A DNA stretch of 64,000 nucleotides, taken from positions 17,060,616 to 17,124,615 of the forward strand of contig NC_068338.1 of NCBI RefSeq assembly GCF_014633365.1, given 5' to 3'. How positions within the stretch are numbered: position 1 is the first letter of the stretch; every line of letters starts with the position of its first letter. Position numbers and translations under genes: made by a program. Under the pieces are notes generated by a model. That model was not told the origin of the DNA. It searched no databases and worked only from the letters and a program-made list of their open reading frames with translations. Source of the DNA: Diospyros lotus (taxonomy: Eukaryota > Streptophyta > Magnoliopsida > Ericales > Ebenaceae). This document shows, in pieces, positions 49,762-61,724 of the stretch.

Positions 49762-51649
49762 GCTTGTCAAACCTCTAATCTACTGAAAATAATAAAATGA
49801 TGTTAACATGTGTTGTTAAATTAAAAATGGCCTTTGTCACGTTGTACATTTACGTTAAGTACTAACTAATATAAGAAAGTGACATGACTATTTTCCATTT
49901 GTATTTTTATTTTTGAAACTTGATGCTGTACATTTTAGCTCCATATCTCACTCTAGCACCGGACACAGCTTGCAGTACATAAAATAAAAATATAATTCGC
50001 ACAAAAATAGTCTTTACATCACAAAAATTCATCTTCAATGAACAAGACTATATTGCCAAATGACACTTAAAGTGCATAAGATTCAATAATGAAGCATCAT
50101 AAACCAAGGAACAAGAAAATCTATTGACACATTTTTAAAGGAGTTAAATCTGTTGACACATTCAATAATGAAGCATCAAAAACATCAATCCTGTTCATCT
50201 TTTAAAAGAGTTAAATATTACATTTTAAAGAGTAGGAAAACAGCAAGCAGGTGCCAATTGATGTCCATTATAATCCAAAATACAATAGAAAGCCCAAATC
50301 ATTCATGGGAGGCATTCTAATTAGCCCTTTGCAATAGTACTACTCTTCTACCTTACATATTCATAACACCATTAACACATTTCTCATACCAATTAAAAAC
50401 AAAAGAATGTAAAATAAAAACAGTTGGGGTTATCTGCAACTGGCTATTAATTCTTCCTCCTAAACAACAATGCTTCACTTGTATTCCAAAATCATGTTGT
50501 TTTTCGGAGCTAGCCCCACACAAGCCCTTAGTATGTTCTCGAGCATCACCTACTATTTCACCAGTGCATTCACTACAGGTGTGCCCGGAGGTACCTATTT
50601 TCCAGCCCACAAAAAAAAAAAAAAAAAAAAACTATTCCACCAATTTTCGATTAGTTCAATGCCTTCATATGGAGATGTTACTGAATCTATTCACTACTTT
50701 TACCATACTGCTATGCTATCCACATAATTGTCTTGGGATAGCAAATGACAAAGTATGACCTCCTCATTTCCTTTCGTGGATCACAAGGTCTCTCTAGACT
50801 CAAAATTGAAACATCATCATCAATGAGTTCATCATAAACAAAATTGCACATAACAGTGAATAAATAACGAAACAAGAAATTGAAGCAAAACCAAAACAAT
50901 ACTCCTTGTTGCTCTCTAATGAATCATCGGCGATGGGGGAGACAAAGGTGGGGCTTCAAGGCTTAGATCAATCGGTCCAAGACCCACTAAGGTGAAACCA
51001 AGAATCAGTCCCAAGGCTTGGTTCTTGTTTGAGTAGCTGGGTCAAGCTTGCTTTCCTAAAAAACAAGATAAACTTACTTGGGTCATCTTTTTATCGGGCC
51101 ACCAATTAGTGGATTTGGACCTCTCTTTAATCTATCAATCTTGGGCCGAAGCCTATAATAGTTTTAACTTACCTGATCTTCCATCATCACCTGGCACTTA
51201 TCCCGAATAAGCTAATTCCCCAGCATTCTCAGTTATTTATGGGAAATCTTTTGTTATTTAAGGAATCATCAACTTACTAAGACTGCCAAAAAACTAATAA
51301 CATATCAAACAAACTTCAAAAAGAAAGAATACAAAAATGTTCATAAGATATAAAACCTAATACCTAAAATAATAATTATAGGTAGTCAAAAGTTAAGTAT
51401 AGAAGGAAATACCTTGGTTACACCATTAAGATTGACAAGGATTTGGATTTGATTATCATTAATCATTCTAACAATCATCAAATTACTAAGTAAGCAAAAA
51501 AATGAGTAACATATCCAACATAATACAAAAATTAGTAAAATGTTACTAAGCAACCTAGGAATCATCAACTTATTCAAGCAATCTTAAGCATAATGCAAGA
51601 GCAAAAACAATAAATATGATTAAGGCACAAACCGCTTCACTTCCTCTTC
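49762..51649. other. Unassigned stretch
   Basis: No recognisable gene. A 21-A run at 50611-50631 may mark a retroposed end. The minus-strand frame at 50353-50610 (MGWKIGTSGHTCSECTGE) is unknown to me. Confidence 0.35.
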
Positions 51650-53322
51650 AAGGCAACCTCTATTTGAACAATTTGGGGTTCATCAGCTTTATACCCACCT
51701 CGTCTTCCTAGGGACGTTGATGTGGCACATAGGTTGGCATAAATGGTTGACCCATTTCATAAGTCAGAACCCAATTCACTCTATACGCTGCATTCCTAGG
51801 TTGATAATTCGACCCCACCTACAAATAGGATAAGAAATTTTAGTTTAATTACAAGAAATGAAAAAGATTTAAAAATTAAAGTATAGGATATAAGAAGCAT
51901 GCACCATCAATTGTTGTGTTTGCCGATAAGTAAGTTGGGTCAACACAGGATTTACTGCTTCTTGCATTGCTTGTATTACGGCTTGAGCTGCTTGTGCATT
52001 ATTTTCCATTAGGCGCTTTCCTTTGGCTCGCCTTCAAAGTGACATGTGTAGAAAAACAGTATCACTAATTATATGCGAACATTTGATACTACTAGTAGAC
52101 AATAGATAACTAAAATAGAGTTGTAAACATGCCTTCCATTTATTGGTACTCATTTCCAATGGCCATTTTTTATGAAGTTTTCTAGGAGCTCCCTTTGTTT
52201 TCGCGCAATGCGGATCCAAAATGGGATCAGATGATGTCCTTACAACTTTACCACAATCAGATGTGATTTGAACACTACCTTGGGAAAGGAGATTACTGCC
52301 ACAACTTGTTCGTCTCGATATGCTCGTATTGTTCATTTGATTTTCGAGAAACTCCATTACCTTGCGGGTGCGTTCATCATCATCCACTACTAAATTTGCA
52401 ACCTTGGCAAATAAACTTTGTAATTTATCGTATTTTACCTGCTAAAGAGTGCTAACCCAACCATTGTAATTAATCTTGACCCTTGTGTATTCTCTACACG
52501 TATCTTTCCTCCATCTCCTCAAGATATAACTCTTAAGAATCAATTCCACATTGTTTCGGATCAATACTGAAATAGCATGTCTGTAAAGTATCCCTCGAAA
52601 CTTGAACAAGTAACAGCTGCAAACAATGCGACACTTCTCTCCCTCAAACATAACTGTAAAAATATTTCTCTTTCTTGTTTCGTTAAATATGATATCTTCT
52701 TTGACTTCATACCTAGTTCCAAGACAAGTCAGATCGGTAGAGATAATATCACAATACACTTTTCCAGTTAGCTCTTCTTAAAATTCTTTGAATTTTGAGA
52801 TTGTGTAAACCTCTTGGAACTGTTTCTCCATATAATACCTAGTTGCTCATGGTACCATATGTGAAAATGACTTAAAATCTGCTTGGAATTCCTTTTCAAC
52901 TTTGCTCCTCAAGGCCCGCTCATACTGTTCAACGAATAGCTTCAACGAGGTTTTCGAGTTGACATATCCATCAAAAAACGCATTCGCACTCTCACTCCGT
53001 TGTGTTATTAACATCCCAGCCAAAAACTTGTTCTCAAAAAACAAGGTATCCACTCCCGCTCAATGTGTACATATCAATCTATGAACTCCAACCCCGTTCA
53101 AATTCTTTCAGACATTACGATTCATAGACCACTTCATGCACAACCGAGAGTATTAAACCCTTAGAAGGGTGGCCTCTAAAATTTTCAAGCAACTATGTCT
53201 TGTGTTCGGGAAAACAATTTGAATGGCATTTTGCATAGCCCTATCCTGATCAGTTATTATACCAAGAGGCGTCTGACCCTCCATGCACTCAAGCCAAGTC
53301 ATAAACAACCAAACGAATGTCT
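51650..53322 (-). pseudogene. FAR1/FHY3-like (MULE-derived) protein pseudogene, C-terminal part
   Basis: FAR1/FHY3-related proteins are transcription factors derived from Mutator transposases. On the minus strand: the MULE core KTFVWLFMTWLECMEGQTPL and GIITDQDRAMQNAIQ (53322-53190), then FENKFLAGMLITQRSESANA and FFDGYVNSKTSLKLFVEQYE, then MEKQFQEVYTISKFKEF and a SWIM zinc finger CRIVCSCYLFKFRGILYRHA, where the third ligand Cys of the usual CRH has become Tyr (codon 52585-52583). YILRRWRKDT and a C-terminal TKGAPRKLHKKWPLE follow, then a Gln-rich tail near 51990. Stops and frameshifts separate the blocks. The N-terminal half is missing: homology ends exactly at 53322, where an LTR-like sequence begins. 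Confidence 0.88.
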
Positions 53323-53500
53323 TGTTGGAATCGTAATTCCTCGTAACGAAAATCAATTTTTCGTACGATAAAAAAATGATTAGGAATCGTTCACTTTTCT
53401 ATGTTAATTAGAAACTAAAACAATTATTTACTAGAAATAAAACACGAAGGAGATTAGGTGGTTACCCTTGTAGCGTGCTTTAATTCTCACTAGCAATTCC
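53323..53500. mobile_element. Outer LTR-like element, left part
   Basis: TGTTGGAATCGTAATTCC begins exactly where FAR1 homology stops, as an LTR start would. The outer element is itself split by copia element 5 at 53501 and resumes at 63047. Family unknown. Confidence 0.45.
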
Positions 53501-54775
53501 TGATATTTTACTCTTAGTAATAAAATGGTTTTGATAATGACTATATAAAAATCAATCTCTAATATATAGATTATATGAATGCGAAAATAGCTTTTTAATA
53601 TGTGAATTTTGAAGCAAGGTATAAAATCCTATGGAAGAAATTTTTAAGTATAGTTGAGTGTGGTTCATTTAAAAATATATATCTTTTGATAATCTCAACT
53701 TGCTTTCAAAAGATCAAAATGAGGATTTATTAAGTTTTCAATGTTTTCAAAAGGATAGTCGACTATGTGGTTTAATGCTGTTGACTATGCCTCAAAATAG
53801 TCGACTATGTTATAAGGATAGTCGACTATGCATAAGGATAGTCGACTATGCTGATTTGATCTGTCGACTATTTAAGGGATCTGTCGACTATTTTTGAATC
53901 TGTCGACTATTTTTATTCATAAAATTCAAAATTCTCTTCACATTTTTACAATAGTCGACTGTGCATATGTATCTGTCGACTATAGGATTTTTGTGTTAGA
54001 AATAGTCGACTATCACTTTGTGTCTGTCGACTATGTTTGGTTTTATTTGATAAAATAGTCGACTAACCTATTTTCTCTGTCGACTATGTGTTTCACAAAA
54101 ACTTATAACGGCTAGTTTTTGGCGTATTAAATGCTCGCCCAACCACCCACAACGGTCCAAATTTTGAACATATCCACCATCAACTATAAATAGGTGGTTG
54201 AAGATGCATTGAAGGCTGCCAAAACACATTGAATATCTTGAACGATTGTGCCTTCACTGTTACATTGAGCTTTTAACTTTTTCTCTCTGTATTTTCATTT
54301 AAGAGGCTTTGATATCTTACTATTCTATTCTTTTAAGCCTCGATCATTCATTTAAAGAGAGAGCTTGTAACTAAGAGTTGTACTCTTAGAATCTCTACTT
54401 CATCTTCTGTATTTTTCCTAGCAGTAGCTAGAGGGCCCATTAAATTGGGAGGTTGTAACTCTGCCTAGTCAAGGACTAGAGGACCTGCTCATATTGAGTA
54501 GGGGGTTTGATAGTGAAATTGTTTTAAAATCTTTAGTGGATAGTTAAGGTAGTGGACTAAGCTTGGAAGGCTGAACCACTATAAATCTTGTCTTCATTGC
54601 TCTTCATCTTTTCTCTTTTATGTTTGCATCCTTACTCTATTAACTTTGCTTATTCATTGATAAGATTTCATTTTGTTTACCATACCAAAATATTTTTACT
54701 TCTCAAAAGAATATTTTTTTAATTATACCAATTCACCCCTCTCTTGGTGTGTGCCATATCAGTTCAATTCTATCA
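53501..54775 (+). repeat. 5' LTR of copia element 5
   Basis: It begins TGATATTTTACTCTTAG and ends TTCAATTCTATCA. A CTATAAATAGGTGG promoter box lies at about 54185-54198. It carries the GTCGAC array at 53758-54084. Confidence 0.96.
53758..54084. repeat. GTCGAC palindrome array in the 5' LTR (13 sites)
   Basis: Thirteen GTCGAC sites in about 330 bases, mostly within the 12-base palindrome ATAGTCGACTAT or the variant CTGTCGACTAT. Spacing is about 19-52 bases and the two forms tend to alternate. One further site has decayed to GTTGAC. Confidence 0.95.
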
Positions 54776-54777
54776 AT

Positions 54778-54789
54778 TGGTATCAGAGA
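54778..54789 (+). other. Primer binding site
   Basis: TGGTATCAGAGA, two bases after the LTR. It matches the initiator tRNA-Met primer site in its first 11 bases. Confidence 0.88.
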
Positions 54790-54842
54790 AAGGTTCCCTT
54801 GTTTCTATCGGTCTAACAACCTAGGGAAAAAGATCTTATCAT

Positions 54843-56465
54843 ATGGCTCATTTTGCATCATCTTCCCAATCCGAGGGTCTAAGCACCACTCGTCCCCTAT
54901 TCTTTGATGGAACTAACTATAATTACTGGAAGACAAGAATGCAGATTTATTTGATGTAGGACTCAAGTTTAATGCAAGCTGTTTATAAGGACATCAAGTT
55001 AGCTGACATGGAGAAAATTGAGACCTAGACACCAAAAGAAAGAAGAGATATGGAGATAAATGTTAAAGCCATGAATACTCTTATCTGTGCACTAAGCTCA
55101 GAGGAATTCAACAGAGTGTCAACATGCAAAACAGCTAAGGAAATTTGGGACAAATTAAAGGTAACACATGAAGGAACAAATCAGGTAAAAGAAATGAAAA
55201 TCAATCTTCTTGTCCATGATTATGAATTATTTTCTATGAAAGATGACGAATCCATAAAAGATATGTACACTAGATTCAATGACATTGTTACTACTTTAGA
55301 GGCCTTAGGTAAGACATTTACAAATGGAGAAAGAGTTAGAAAAATTTTAAGAAGTTTACCTAGATCGTGGGAATCTAAAGTCACTGCCATAACAGAAGCT
55401 AAAGACTTAGATACACTTCCATTTGACAACTTGTTAGGTTCTTTAATGACACATGAAATAATGATGAAAAGAAATGACGTTAATGATTCCAAGAAAAACA
55501 AAAATGTAGCATTTAAAATTGAGGATGAAAATAAAAACTCTCAAAGTGAAGATGATGATTTTGCACTATTAGCTAGGAAATTTAGAAAATTTATGAAGAA
55601 AGGTAGGTTTAATCAAAGGAGAACATTTCGGAAAGAAAAAGATTAAAAAGAGTCTAATCCAACTAATGAGCTTCGATGCTTTGAATGTAAGAAGCTAGGT
55701 CACATTAGAAGTGACTGCCTTCAACTGAAAAAGATGGATCGCAAGGAAAGAAAAATGAAGAAGAAGGCTCTAGCTGCATGGGGTGAAGAAGAGCTCTCAT
55801 CAAGTGATGAATCACAAGATGAAGAAATTGCCAACATTTGTTTTATGGCCAATATTGAAGACAAGGTAAACTCTCAGCACCTTAATTCAATTTCTGAATT
55901 TACATTTGAAGAACTTCATGATGCATTCAATGATTTGCTAGGTGAATGTGAGCATATGAATGAGAAAAATAGTGTTTTAAAAAGAGAATTAAATTCTTTA
56001 GAAAATAAGGTAAATGATCTGAAAAACAAAATAGGAATGTTGGAAAATGAAAGAGACAGTCTAAGTACTGAAAAGGAAAATCTCTTGAAAGAAAATAAAG
56101 ACATGAAGGAATCTTTAGAAAAATTAGTTGAAAGTAAAAATAAACTAGAAATGATACCTGGAGCTCAAAGAAATTTTGGAAATAAATAAGGAATTGGATT
56201 TGATCCATTCCAAGCAAGCTCTAGTAAAATAGTGTTTGTTAAAGCATCAAACCAAAAATTTATTCAAAGAAAATCATCTTTCAAACCAAAGTTTTCAAAA
56301 AGAGGTATTAACTGTCACTATTGTGGAAAAGATGGTCACTCAGTCAACAAATGCTTCATACGAAATTTTCCTCAAAAATTCAAACAAGTTTGGGTTCCTA
56401 AGGATGTAGTATCTTCTAACAAGAATGAACCCAAGATGATATGGGTACCAAAGGGAACAACGTGA
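54843..56465 (+). pseudogene. copia gag with coiled coil and two CCHC knuckles, four stops
   Basis: One frame runs from the ATG at 54843 to 56465, broken by TAG at 54957 and 55026 and TAA at 55644 and 56187. Order: RPLFFDGTNYNYWKTRMQIY, UBN2 core (NRVSTCKTAKEIWDKLKVTH, VHDYELFSMKDDES, VRKILRSLPRSWESKVTAI), first knuckle CFECKKLGHIRSDC, an acidic linker, a long coiled coil (NSVLKRELNSLENKVND through ESLEKLVESKNKLE), and second knuckle CHYCGKDGHSVNKC. All knuckle ligands are intact. The particle protein is well conserved apart from the stops. Confidence 0.92.
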
Positions 56466-56487
56466 ATAATTTCTTGTGTAGGCTGCA

Positions 56488-59400
56488 TTGGTTTCGAATG
56501 ATTCAAGGAGCAAGTGGTTCCTTGACAGTGGGTGCTCAAGGCACATGACAGGAGATCAAGACCTTCTCAGCAACATCGTTTTCAATGAAGGAGGTAAAGT
56601 TTTCTATGGTGACAACTCTCAAGGTAAGATCATAGGTATGGGCTCTATTTCTTTTGAAAACATTACATTAGAAAATGTATTTCTTGTTGATGGACTTAAA
56701 CATAATCTGATCAGTATTAGTCAATTGTGTGATTTGAGTTATGAAGTTTGTTTTGATGCTAATTCTTGTAAAGTTGTATGCTCTAAGACAAAAAAAATAA
56801 AATTAACAGGAAATAGAATAGGAAACATCTATCTCACATTTCTAGAATCACCAAGAATGGAAAACTGTTTAGTTGCAAACTCATCTCAAAATTCCTGGTT
56901 ATGGCATAGTAGGTTAGGGTATGCTAGTATGAACCTAATAAACAAGTTAGTAAAACATGATCTTGTTATTGGATTGCCTAAACTTAAATTTGAAAGAGAT
57001 CACATTTGTGGCACTTGCATGAAAGGCAAGCAAATCAGTATTTCATTCAAACCAATAAATGAAGTATCAACATCTAGACCTCTAACACTACTTCACTTAG
57101 ACTTGTTTGGTCCAATGAGAACTCTAAGCTTAGGAGGTAAACAATATGTTTTGGTAATAGTAGATGATTATTCTAGATTCACATGGGTTATCTTTCTTGC
57201 ATCTAAAAATGAAACCTTTAAGTCATTTGAAATATTTAGTAAAAGAATTCAAAGAGAAAAATGATTTTGTATTTCAAAAATAAGAAGTGATCATGAAGGA
57301 GAATTTGAAAATGAATCTTTCAAACTGTTTTGTGAAGAAAATGGAATAGATCATAACTTCTCTTGTGCTAGGACTCCCCAACAAAATGGTGTAGTAGAAA
57401 GAAAGAATAGATCCTTACAAGAAATGGCTAAAACAATGCTTTGTAATAAAAATCTTCCTAAATACTTTTGGGCAGAAGCTGTGCATACTGCCTGCCATAT
57501 TCTTAATAGAGTTTCAATGAGACCATTATTGAAAAAGACTCCATATGAGTTATTTAAAGGAAGAAAGCCTAATATAAGTCATTTCCATGTTTTTGGTAGT
57601 ACTTGCTATATTCTCAATAATGGAAAAGAATCACTAGGTAAGTTTGATGCTAAAAGTGATGAAGGTATATTTTTAGGATATTCGTCTCAAATTAAAGGTT
57701 ATAGGGTATTCAACAAAAGAATCTTAGTAGTAGAGGAAACAATTCAAGTAATAGTCGATAACATAAGCATTGGGGTTCCAAAACCTAGAGAAGATAGTGA
57801 AAATGATGTAACCCAAAATTTTGAAAGGCTTTCAATAAGACAAAATGAATCTAATTCTCAAGAAAATGATCCGTTTGAAGAAGAACAAGAGCAGCAAGTA
57901 GAAAAAGAACCAACATTTCCAAGAGAAAGGAAATATGTCAAAAAGAATGAAATCATAGGAGATCCATCTAAAGGCATTATAACTAGATCTTCCATTAGAA
58001 ATGAATGCCAATATGCTGCCTTCCTATCTCAAGTTGAACCCAAAAATATCAAGGAAGCTCTTGAAGATGAAAATTGGATTATAGCCATGCAAGAAGAATT
58101 AAATCAATTTGAAAGAAATGAAGTTTGGAAATTAGTGCTAAGACCAAAAGATTATCCTATTATAGGCACAAAATGGGTATTTAGAAATAAGATGGATGAA
58201 AATGGAGTTGTAACTAGAAATAAAGCAAGGCTAGTGGCTCAAGGTTATAGCCAAGAAGAAGGTATTGACTATGATGAAACCTATGCCCCTGTTGCTAGGT
58301 TAGAAGCCATAAGAATGTTGTTAGCATTTTCTTGTTACAAAAACTTCAAGTTATATCAAATGGATGTTAAGAGTGCTTTCTTAAATGGGTATATTAATGA
58401 AGAAGTCTATGTAGAACAACCCCTTGGCTTTGAAAATCACAAGTATGAAGATCATGTGTTCAAGTTGTCTAAAGCTTTATATGGTCTAAAACAAGCCCCT
58501 AGAGCATGGTATGAGAGACTTAGTAAGTTTCTCTTAGAAAAAAGATTTAAAAGAGGCCAAATAGATACAACCTTATTTATAAGAAGCCATGATAAAGACA
58601 TCTTATTAGTTCAAATATATGTAGATGATATCATTTTTGGATCTACAAATAAATCTCTATGTGATCAATTTGCAAATCTTATGCAAGGAGAATTTGAGAT
58701 GAGTATGATGAGTGAACTTAAGTACTTTCTAGGATTGCAAATAAAAAAAGAAGAAGAAGGTATATATATTTCTCAACAAAAATACATAAGAGATCTTCTC
58801 AAAAGATTTGATGTTCAAGATTGTAAACCTATGGCTACACCTATGAGTAGTTCTCAAAGCCTAGATAAAGATGAATTAGGCAAGGCTGTAGACAACAAGC
58901 TTTATAGAAGCATGATTGGCTCTTTATTATATCTAACAGCCAATAGACCTGATATTATGTTTAATGTGTGCTTATGTGCTAGGTTCCAATCCAATCCCAA
59001 AGAATCTCACTTGAAAGCAGTTAAAAGAACCTTGAGATACCTAAAAGGAACTGCAAATCTAGAAATATTTTATGAAAAATCAAATATTTTTGATTTAATA
59101 GCATACACTGATGCAGATTATGATGGATGTAAAATAGATAGAAAAAGTACAAGTGGTTCATGTCAATTCTTAGGAAATTGTTTGGTATCTTGGTCAAGTA
59201 GAAAGCAAAATATAGTGGCTCTATCATCTACTGAGGCTGAGTATGTAGCAGCTGTAAATTGTTGTGCTCAAATATTGTGGATGAAATACCAAGTAGAAGA
59301 CTATGGCATAAGACTTCAAAACATCCCAATAAAATGTGATAATACTAGTGCTATAGCTTTAACAAAAAATCCAGTGTTTCATGCAAGAACTAAACATATA

Positions 59401-59554
59401 GAAGTAAAACATCACTTCATTAGAGACCATGTTCAAAAAGGAGAAGTCTTGAATTCATAGATACAAATCATCAAGTAGCAGACATCTTTACAAAACCCCT
59501 TGATAGAGAAAAGTTTGAATATTTTAGGAGTGAACTGGGGTTAATTATAACTTG
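56488..59554 (+). pseudogene. copia pol polyprotein: protease, integrase, RT, RNase H
   Basis: Pol lies in the +1 frame relative to gag. Protease WFLDSGCSRHMTG. Pre-integrase WLWHSRLGYASM with CGTCMKGKQ. Integrase Asp in HLDLFGPM, Asp in IRSDHEGEF and Glu in [10 protein letters not shown]-terminal [65 protein letters not shown]. RNase [37 protein letters not shown]. The final NHQVADIFTKPLDREKFEY is reached by a frameshift at about 59455. Only a TGA at 57262 and that shift break a frame otherwise open for about 1000 codons. All catalytic residues I looked for are present. Confidence 0.93.
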
Positions 59555-59719
59555 AGTATATATGTGATATTTGCATTTTTGAATCTTATTTATGTATATA
59601 TTTGATAAGGCCAAACTTTCAATCTGTCAAATAAATGAAATAATTTATTGACAGAATGCTTTCGGGCCAAAATTTATAAGTGATAATTGGGCACATCTAT
59701 GATAATCAATTTTTTTACA

Positions 59720-59945
59720 AGTATAGTCGACATAATTCATATCTTTTGTTGACTAAAGAGTTAAGTATTTACAAGGATAGTCAACAACATCATCTATCTG
59801 TCGACCACTTCTAAGCCTTTAGTCGATTATGTCCTTCTTCTGTGTCAAACATAGTCGACAGCAACATTGCGTCTGTCGATTATTCCTCCTATTTTCTTTT
59901 ATATAGTCGACTATGCTCTTCAAGTCTGTCGACTATTGGGGACTG
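59720..59945. repeat. Internal GTCGAC-repeat patch after pol
   Basis: Five GTCGAC sites in ATAGTCGAC or CTGTCGAC form, plus several decayed ones (GTCAACA, GTCGATTA, TTGACTA). The same motif pair as in the LTR array, but outside the LTR. Confidence 0.85.
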
Positions 59946-60204
59946 TCTATTTAAAGATCGGGTGACTAATCGGGTTTCTTAAAACCCTAAGTTCTTCATT
60001 GTGGCCGATTTGCTCTCTCCTTATCTCTTTGTAAGTGTCGACCTCCTTCTCTTCTTGGCATTTCCGATCGTTTATCTCTTTCTCTTTAAGTGCCAAAGCT
60101 CTAAAAATCAACCGCTTCTACTTGGCTATATCCGATAATCGTTTTCTCGGTCATATTCCGAGACCTCTCTTGCTCTCTCTATCTCAAGTTGATTTTTCTC
60201 CTCA

Positions 60205-61391
60205 ATGGCGCGTACCAAGAACTCGGACAAGGGAAAAAGAAAAGGAAAAGAGAAGGTATCGGGTTCTTCAAGCCATCCTCCATCTCAACCGAGGCCTCAA
60301 CTTCAGCCTTTTAATTTTGAGGAACAACAAGAAAGGTATTCCATTCATTTTGAGTCCCGAGAAGTCCTTGACGGTCGTTATTTGGATTTATCATTTCTAG
60401 AAACCATTGGTTTTCCATACATTCAAACGTTTAAGGACTTTAGTTGGTGGGAATTTTTAACAATTCATAGATGCATTTATGAAGATGCGATTAGGGCTTT
60501 TTATTCCAATGCTGACAATACCTATCACAGAAAAAGTCGGATAAAAAGTTTAAGACTAACATTGGAGAATCTCATATGGAAATCACCTTGATGTTAATCC
60601 ACGAGCAGTTTAGAATTCCTTTAGATGGAGAGGAGTATGCCTCTTGGACTCAAGATTTTGTGTAGGCCAGTAAAGAAGTCATAGGAGATGACTCTCTTAT
60701 AACTAAAATCACTGACACATCAAGTATGGACTTAAACACTCGGATTCTTCATCTTATTTGTTGTCAGATGATCTACCCTAGAAATGTAAGTTTCTCTCTT
60801 GTTACAAGACTTGACTTATGGCTACTCCAATGCATTAAGGCTAAGAGAAGGCCAAATCTGTGTTTACTAATGATAAATCTGATGATAGACTCCTTTTCCA
60901 CCAAAACTAGGTCACTTCCCTATGGTATGACAGTCAGTGTTTTACTGGATAGTCTGGTTGGGAACATGGACAGTGCTAGAAAAGTATATCTCAGTCTCTC
61001 TCAATACATAAATGACAAGACACCCATTAGAATTGGCTATGCAAATAAAGATGGTGAATGGGTTAAAGCTGACAAACCTGAAACTCCTAGAAAGAAGAGA
61101 AGATCAGAAGGACCATCTTCATCTCATGAAGACCTAGTGGTTCAAGGTATGGCAGATCTCAAATTAGATATATCTAGAGTTGAAGCCAGTCTGCAAGAAT
61201 TCAGAGAAGAAGTCAGGATAGATCTACAGAGTCTTCATCAGCAGTAAGAAGATCTATCGTCTCAGATGGGGCAACTTATTCAAATGCTATCCTCTCAGTT
61301 TCCTCCACCTGCTGCATCTCCATCCATTCCATCAGTTGCCTCTCCTTCATCAGCCCAGTCTTCTCCTTCATCCATCTCTCCAGATGTTTAG
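60205..61391 (+). pseudogene. Additional ORF between pol and the 3' LTR, plant-transposon-domain protein
   Basis: From the ATG at 60205: a basic, Ser-rich start (ARTKNSDKGKRKGKEK), then GRYLDLSFLETIGF, FSWWEFLTIHRCIYEDAIRA, FYSNADNTYHRKS, MLIHEQFRIPLDGEEY, RILHLICCQMIYPRNVS and WLLQCIKAKRRPNLCLLMIN. This resembles the putative plant transposon protein domain seen in env-like or extra ORFs of plant LTR elements. A coiled C-terminal part (LKLDISRVEASLQEFREEV) and a Ser/Pro tail follow. Breaks: a frameshift near 60585, TAG at 60662 and TAA at 61245. Function unknown. Confidence 0.75.
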
Positions 61392-61599
61392 ATGATGCCC
61401 TCATCATACATTCCACTTTACTTTTGCCTTATATATGCTTAGTTTGGCAGCTTTTCCAGTTGTTTTTGCTATATGGTCTGTTGAACTCAAACATCACTTT
61501 ATGAATGAATGTTTTAATATTGACATTTTACTCTTATTACTGTATGTTTCAATCCGGCTGAATGGTTTAGTTGAATTAACTATGTGCAGCTTGGTTTAA

Positions 61600-61724
61600 G
61601 GGGGAGTCTCAGTGTGTTTCAAAAAGGGGGAGTCTTCATTTTATTTGATATTGACAAAAAGGGGGAGATAAAATGAGTGCATTGATTTTCATAATTGTTT
61701 TGTCATCATCAAAAAGGGGGAGAT
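61600..61724 (+). other. Repeated polypurine tracts; the last is the functional-position PPT
   Basis: AAGGGGGAG occurs four times (about 61600, 61624, 61658, 61711), the last three as AAAAAGGGGGAG. The final copy, AAAAAGGGGGAGAT (61711-61724), abuts the 3' LTR, where plus-strand DNA synthesis would start. Confidence 0.85.

Noticed and set aside
53700..53897. 65-codon frame found identically in both LTRs of copia element 5
   Set aside because: It is the GTCGAC array translated (repeated DSRLC). It lies upstream of the likely transcription start and is not a gene.
53758..54084. Regularly spaced GTCGAC units considered as a CRISPR array
   Set aside because: The DNA is eukaryotic, the units are short palindromes with uneven 19-52 base spacing, and the array lies in both LTRs of a retrotransposon.
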